A stretch of 43,925 nucleotides of DNA. It comes from Fimbriiglobus sp. Its GTDB lineage: Bacteria > Planctomycetota > Planctomycetia > Gemmatales > Gemmataceae. Positions within the stretch are counted from its first letter, which is position 1. Every line of letters starts with the position of its first letter. The notes beneath the pieces are model-generated. The model was not told the origin of the DNA, searched no databases, and saw only the letters and a program-made list of their open reading frames with translations. Of the stretch, positions 43,001-43,925 are shown piece after piece. Where the stretch lies: positions 1-43,925 of the forward strand of contig JALOQR010000003.1 in the NCBI GenBank assembly GCA_025459365.1, in the 5' to 3' direction. The position numbers and the translations under genes were made by a program.

Positions 43001-43773
43001 GGCCGCTTGGCGAACATCATCACGCCGAACTGGTCGCTGCGGTTCACGCCATACCGGGCCGACGTGCTCCCCTCGATCAACTCCTGAATCCGCCCCCAGC
43101 GACGGTCGATGGCATCGCCGCTGAGCGTCTTCTCCCGCTCTCGGGGCACGCTCGCCGAGCGATCGACCACGAACAGCACCGTCATGTTTTCGCTTGGCCG
43201 CCGCACCCGTGGCTCGGCCAGGGCAAGGACAATCAGCACCACCACCAGCGTGCGGGCGGTGATGGCCACCCACCGCCGCACCGGCCCCAACCCCGACAGG
43301 CTCTTGCGGCCGATGATGTACACCAGCGGGGCGAGCGCCAGCAGCAGCAACCACCACGGGGAGACAAATCGCGTGTAGAACACGCTCTTGCCCGCTTCGG
43401 CCAGGAACTCCGCCGTCGGCCGGCCGACCCACCCGCCGAACCCCGCCACCGCCACCACGCCGAGCAACCCAGCCAGGATGCCGTTCCAGAAGCGTACAGT
43501 CAGCACCAGCATGACGAGGGCGTACAGCATGGCGACCGCCGCCAGCATGACCCCGCCACCGAGCGACCACCGTTCCCCGCCGGTGGAGAGGCTCCACTTC
43601 CACCCGTGCAGGAACACCGACCCGAGCGCAAACGCCCCCATCCCGACGGCGAGAGTGACGAGCAGAGGCACGTTCCGCCGGCCGACAGCGGCAAGCAGGC
43701 CGCACACCCCGGCGGCGACGAGCAGCACCAGGGCCAGCCAGTGGGTGGCGAGCAGGTCGAGCAACTGGGTCAT
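40075..43773 (-). CDS. Large membrane protein with VWA and GATase-like domains
   Basis: A 1232-residue protein. Six membrane helices lie in the first 190 residues (9-30, 35-56, 75-95, 98-118, 140-155, 168-187), then a VWA domain (about 198-370) with the metal-ion site DRSAS (D204, S206, S208). It continues with a beta-rich part and a GATase1-like domain (about 510-760), into which a second, degenerate VWA domain is nested (HASEM in place of DxSxS near 606-610), and ends with a helix near 1085-1105 and a charged cytoplasmic tail. Proteins of this layout occur beside BatA-like genes in planctomycetes. A gluing or scaffolding role at the membrane is inferred from VWA. The ATG at 43773 begins the first helix; an upstream ATG at 43848 is an alternative. 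Its promoter region adjoins the repeat at 43866. Confidence 0.85.
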   Translation of the reverse strand: MTQLLDLLATHWLALVLLVAAGVCGLLAAVGRRNVPLLVTLAVGMGAFALGSVFLHGWKWSLSTGGERWSLGGGVMLAAVAMLYALVMLVLTVRFWNGILAGLLGVVAVAGFGGWVGRPTAEFLAEAGKSVFYTRFVSPWWLLLLALAPLVYIIGRKSLSGLGPVRRWVAITARTLVVVLIVLALAEPRVRRPSENMTVLFVVDRSASVPREREKTLSGDAIDRRWGRIQELIEGSTSARYGVNRSDQFGVMMFAKRPKLAFPPTPVLALKNRIDEAGVILDENYTDIGAALKLALASFPEGSGKRVVLVSDGNQNLGNAEEQAELARKNGVVIDSIALAPNGKNESDVLVQAVEAPPVAATGSRLPIRVYVRNASPNRDVTGTLELIRIGGQQEADQPTDREVPIDIDDGPEVLNLKEKPARVRLKPGLNVFKFRDREQARADASYTYRAKFVPDEGQSAGDRIANNTADAAVVARGTRRVLFLTQAKADEVAKHTFLLEQLRKAKIQFLIQPAERLPKNKTDLGVYLSNFDCVILANVPYDDFTEDQAEVIRTQVYDQGCGLVMLGGPDSYGPGGYQQTPIEAALPVECEIKAKKALGKGGLVLIMHASEMADGNKWQKEMAKLAIQRLNPADMVGVVDWQFVGGQVNWIIPFEVIGDRKPELYAKIDKMSPGDMPDFDPFLEAAADTLTDPKHNLSVKHCILISDGDPMFAAAGQAALKKMSDNGATCTTIGVATHGAPEDQKMRQIAESTKDANGNPGNFHKPKTGKDLPAIYIKETRKISQSFIFDREFRPDLRFRGAPTDGLADNLPSLFGFVRTTNKQSPTQTMWIEGPKDKQAPEQEFPILATWRYGLGKAVAFTSDARNDAKGWGRNWAADGIAQKFWENVVNWAMREAESGELAVSTRYVDGKVKVTVTAENQAKDKNGKPLPLAGLTLRGGVSTPNKPGPGDKTPGVVFKPNKNGFYEAEFDATEAGAYFLNVQAEVDELDENGRPILVPQTDKEGKPLLDKNGQPVMVPKRRAFGARAGVTVPYSPEYIDLESNTALMKKLAEATGGQYFDEPNDPSALVKAHDFYRPGPEVVRSVLPFWFWLVFAAGLLLFLDVGVRRISLEFKEVRSGARRLWAKLRRGEDLPPDEDGVLSRLGQRKQATAAAIAKRAARKFEAADDLPADAAPAGADDYAADVGKKGGALPPPPPPRGSTKTEEEDDDFMSRMKKAKKRGQQKQDGE

Positions 43774-43865
43774 CGATGGAGTGCCTGAGTCCCAGCGGGC
43801 AGTCAGTAACGCTCCCGTCAGGGTATCAGAAACCGGGCCGGAATGCACCGCGGGGGGTGCCCTGT

Positions 43866-43916
43866 CAGGGGGGGGATATGTGTGTGGCAGGTGGCAGTGT
43901 GGCAGAGAGGGGGGGT
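43866..43916. repeat. G-rich dispersed repeat, copy 2
   Basis: The second copy of the element at 763-810: bases 43877-43915 are identical to 771-809, in the same orientation, again between two G-runs. It lies about 93 bases upstream of the VWA gene start. Confidence 0.8.
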
Positions 43917-43925
43917 GGTATCCGT

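Noticed and set aside
43866-43916. The G-rich repeat as an insertion-sequence end or attachment site
   Set aside because: No transposase, integrase, target duplication or terminal inverted repeat accompanies either copy, so I call it only a dispersed repeat.
1-43925. CRISPR array, prophage or defence island
   Set aside because: No regularly spaced repeats, Cas genes, phage structural genes, restriction enzymes or toxin genes were found on either strand.

Overview
The window looks like chromosomal DNA of a planctomycete, most likely from the Gemmataceae (Gemmata and relatives). It is GC-rich. It carries a DUF1559 protein with an N-terminal prepilin signature and a C-terminal H-x9-DG motif, a hallmark of Planctomycetes. 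It also has many short secreted proteins and lipoproteins, DUF4159, large VWA/GATase-like membrane proteins, and housekeeping genes scattered singly rather than in classical operons. About 40 genes are supported, and both outer genes are close to or cut by the window edge. I saw no tRNA, rRNA, CRISPR array, transposase, integrase or phage gene. This is ordinary core/accessory chromosome, not a mobile island.

Layout. 1-3 kb: the end of an OstA/LptA-like protein and an unusual Hsp70. 3-7.4 kb: a secreted terpene-cyclase-fold/DUF4159 protein facing a tandem pair of secreted retropepsin-like/PDZ proteins. 7.5-10.1 kb: a plus-strand run of an SPFH membrane protein, an Arc-like ribbon-helix-helix (RHH) protein, an RHH-zinc-ribbon protein and two DUF4190-like membrane proteins. 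10.1-12.7 kb: a secreted esterase and a secreted transglutaminase. 12.8-13.9 kb: a stand-alone CheY-CheX pair. 14.4-18.7 kb: a secreted DUF1508 protein, then a glycosyltransferase, a double kinase-like protein and a metallopeptidase lipoprotein that look like one envelope operon. 19-24.3 kb: DUF3754 protein, an APC transporter, an ABC ATPase and its conserved partner. 24.4-26 kb: a DUF2007 protein and mnmE. 26-29 kb: a C39-like protein, an acyl-CoA dehydrogenase and pyrF. 29-34.8 kb: an M48 peptidase, a class V aminotransferase, a cytochrome c/copper monooxygenase-like protein, smpB and two tiny lipoproteins. 35-36.3 kb: an ECF sigma factor and its zinc-finger anti-sigma. 36.7-43.8 kb: RNase Y, a lipoprotein, DUF1559 and a 1232-residue VWA protein.

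How the genes fit together. The housekeeping functions are tRNA modification (mnmE), trans-translation (smpB), RNA decay (rny), pyrimidine synthesis (pyrF) and protein folding (Hsp70-like). The rest is mainly cell-envelope biology: secreted hydrolases and peptidases, lipoproteins, a sugar transfer/phosphorylation module, an ECF sigma/anti-sigma switch, and membrane proteins of unknown role.

The most unusual things are: a 39-base identical G-rich repeat near both ends of the window; a family of about 29-base inverted repeats in intergenic positions; a protein with two WaaP/Kdo-kinase-like domains translationally coupled to a glycosyltransferase; an SPFH-RHH gene pair followed by an RHH-zinc-ribbon fusion; and an Hsp70 whose lid is replaced by an acidic tract. 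No single locus can be proved from sequence alone to be a new system. The SPFH/RHH cluster and the glycosyltransferase/double-kinase cluster are the best candidates.
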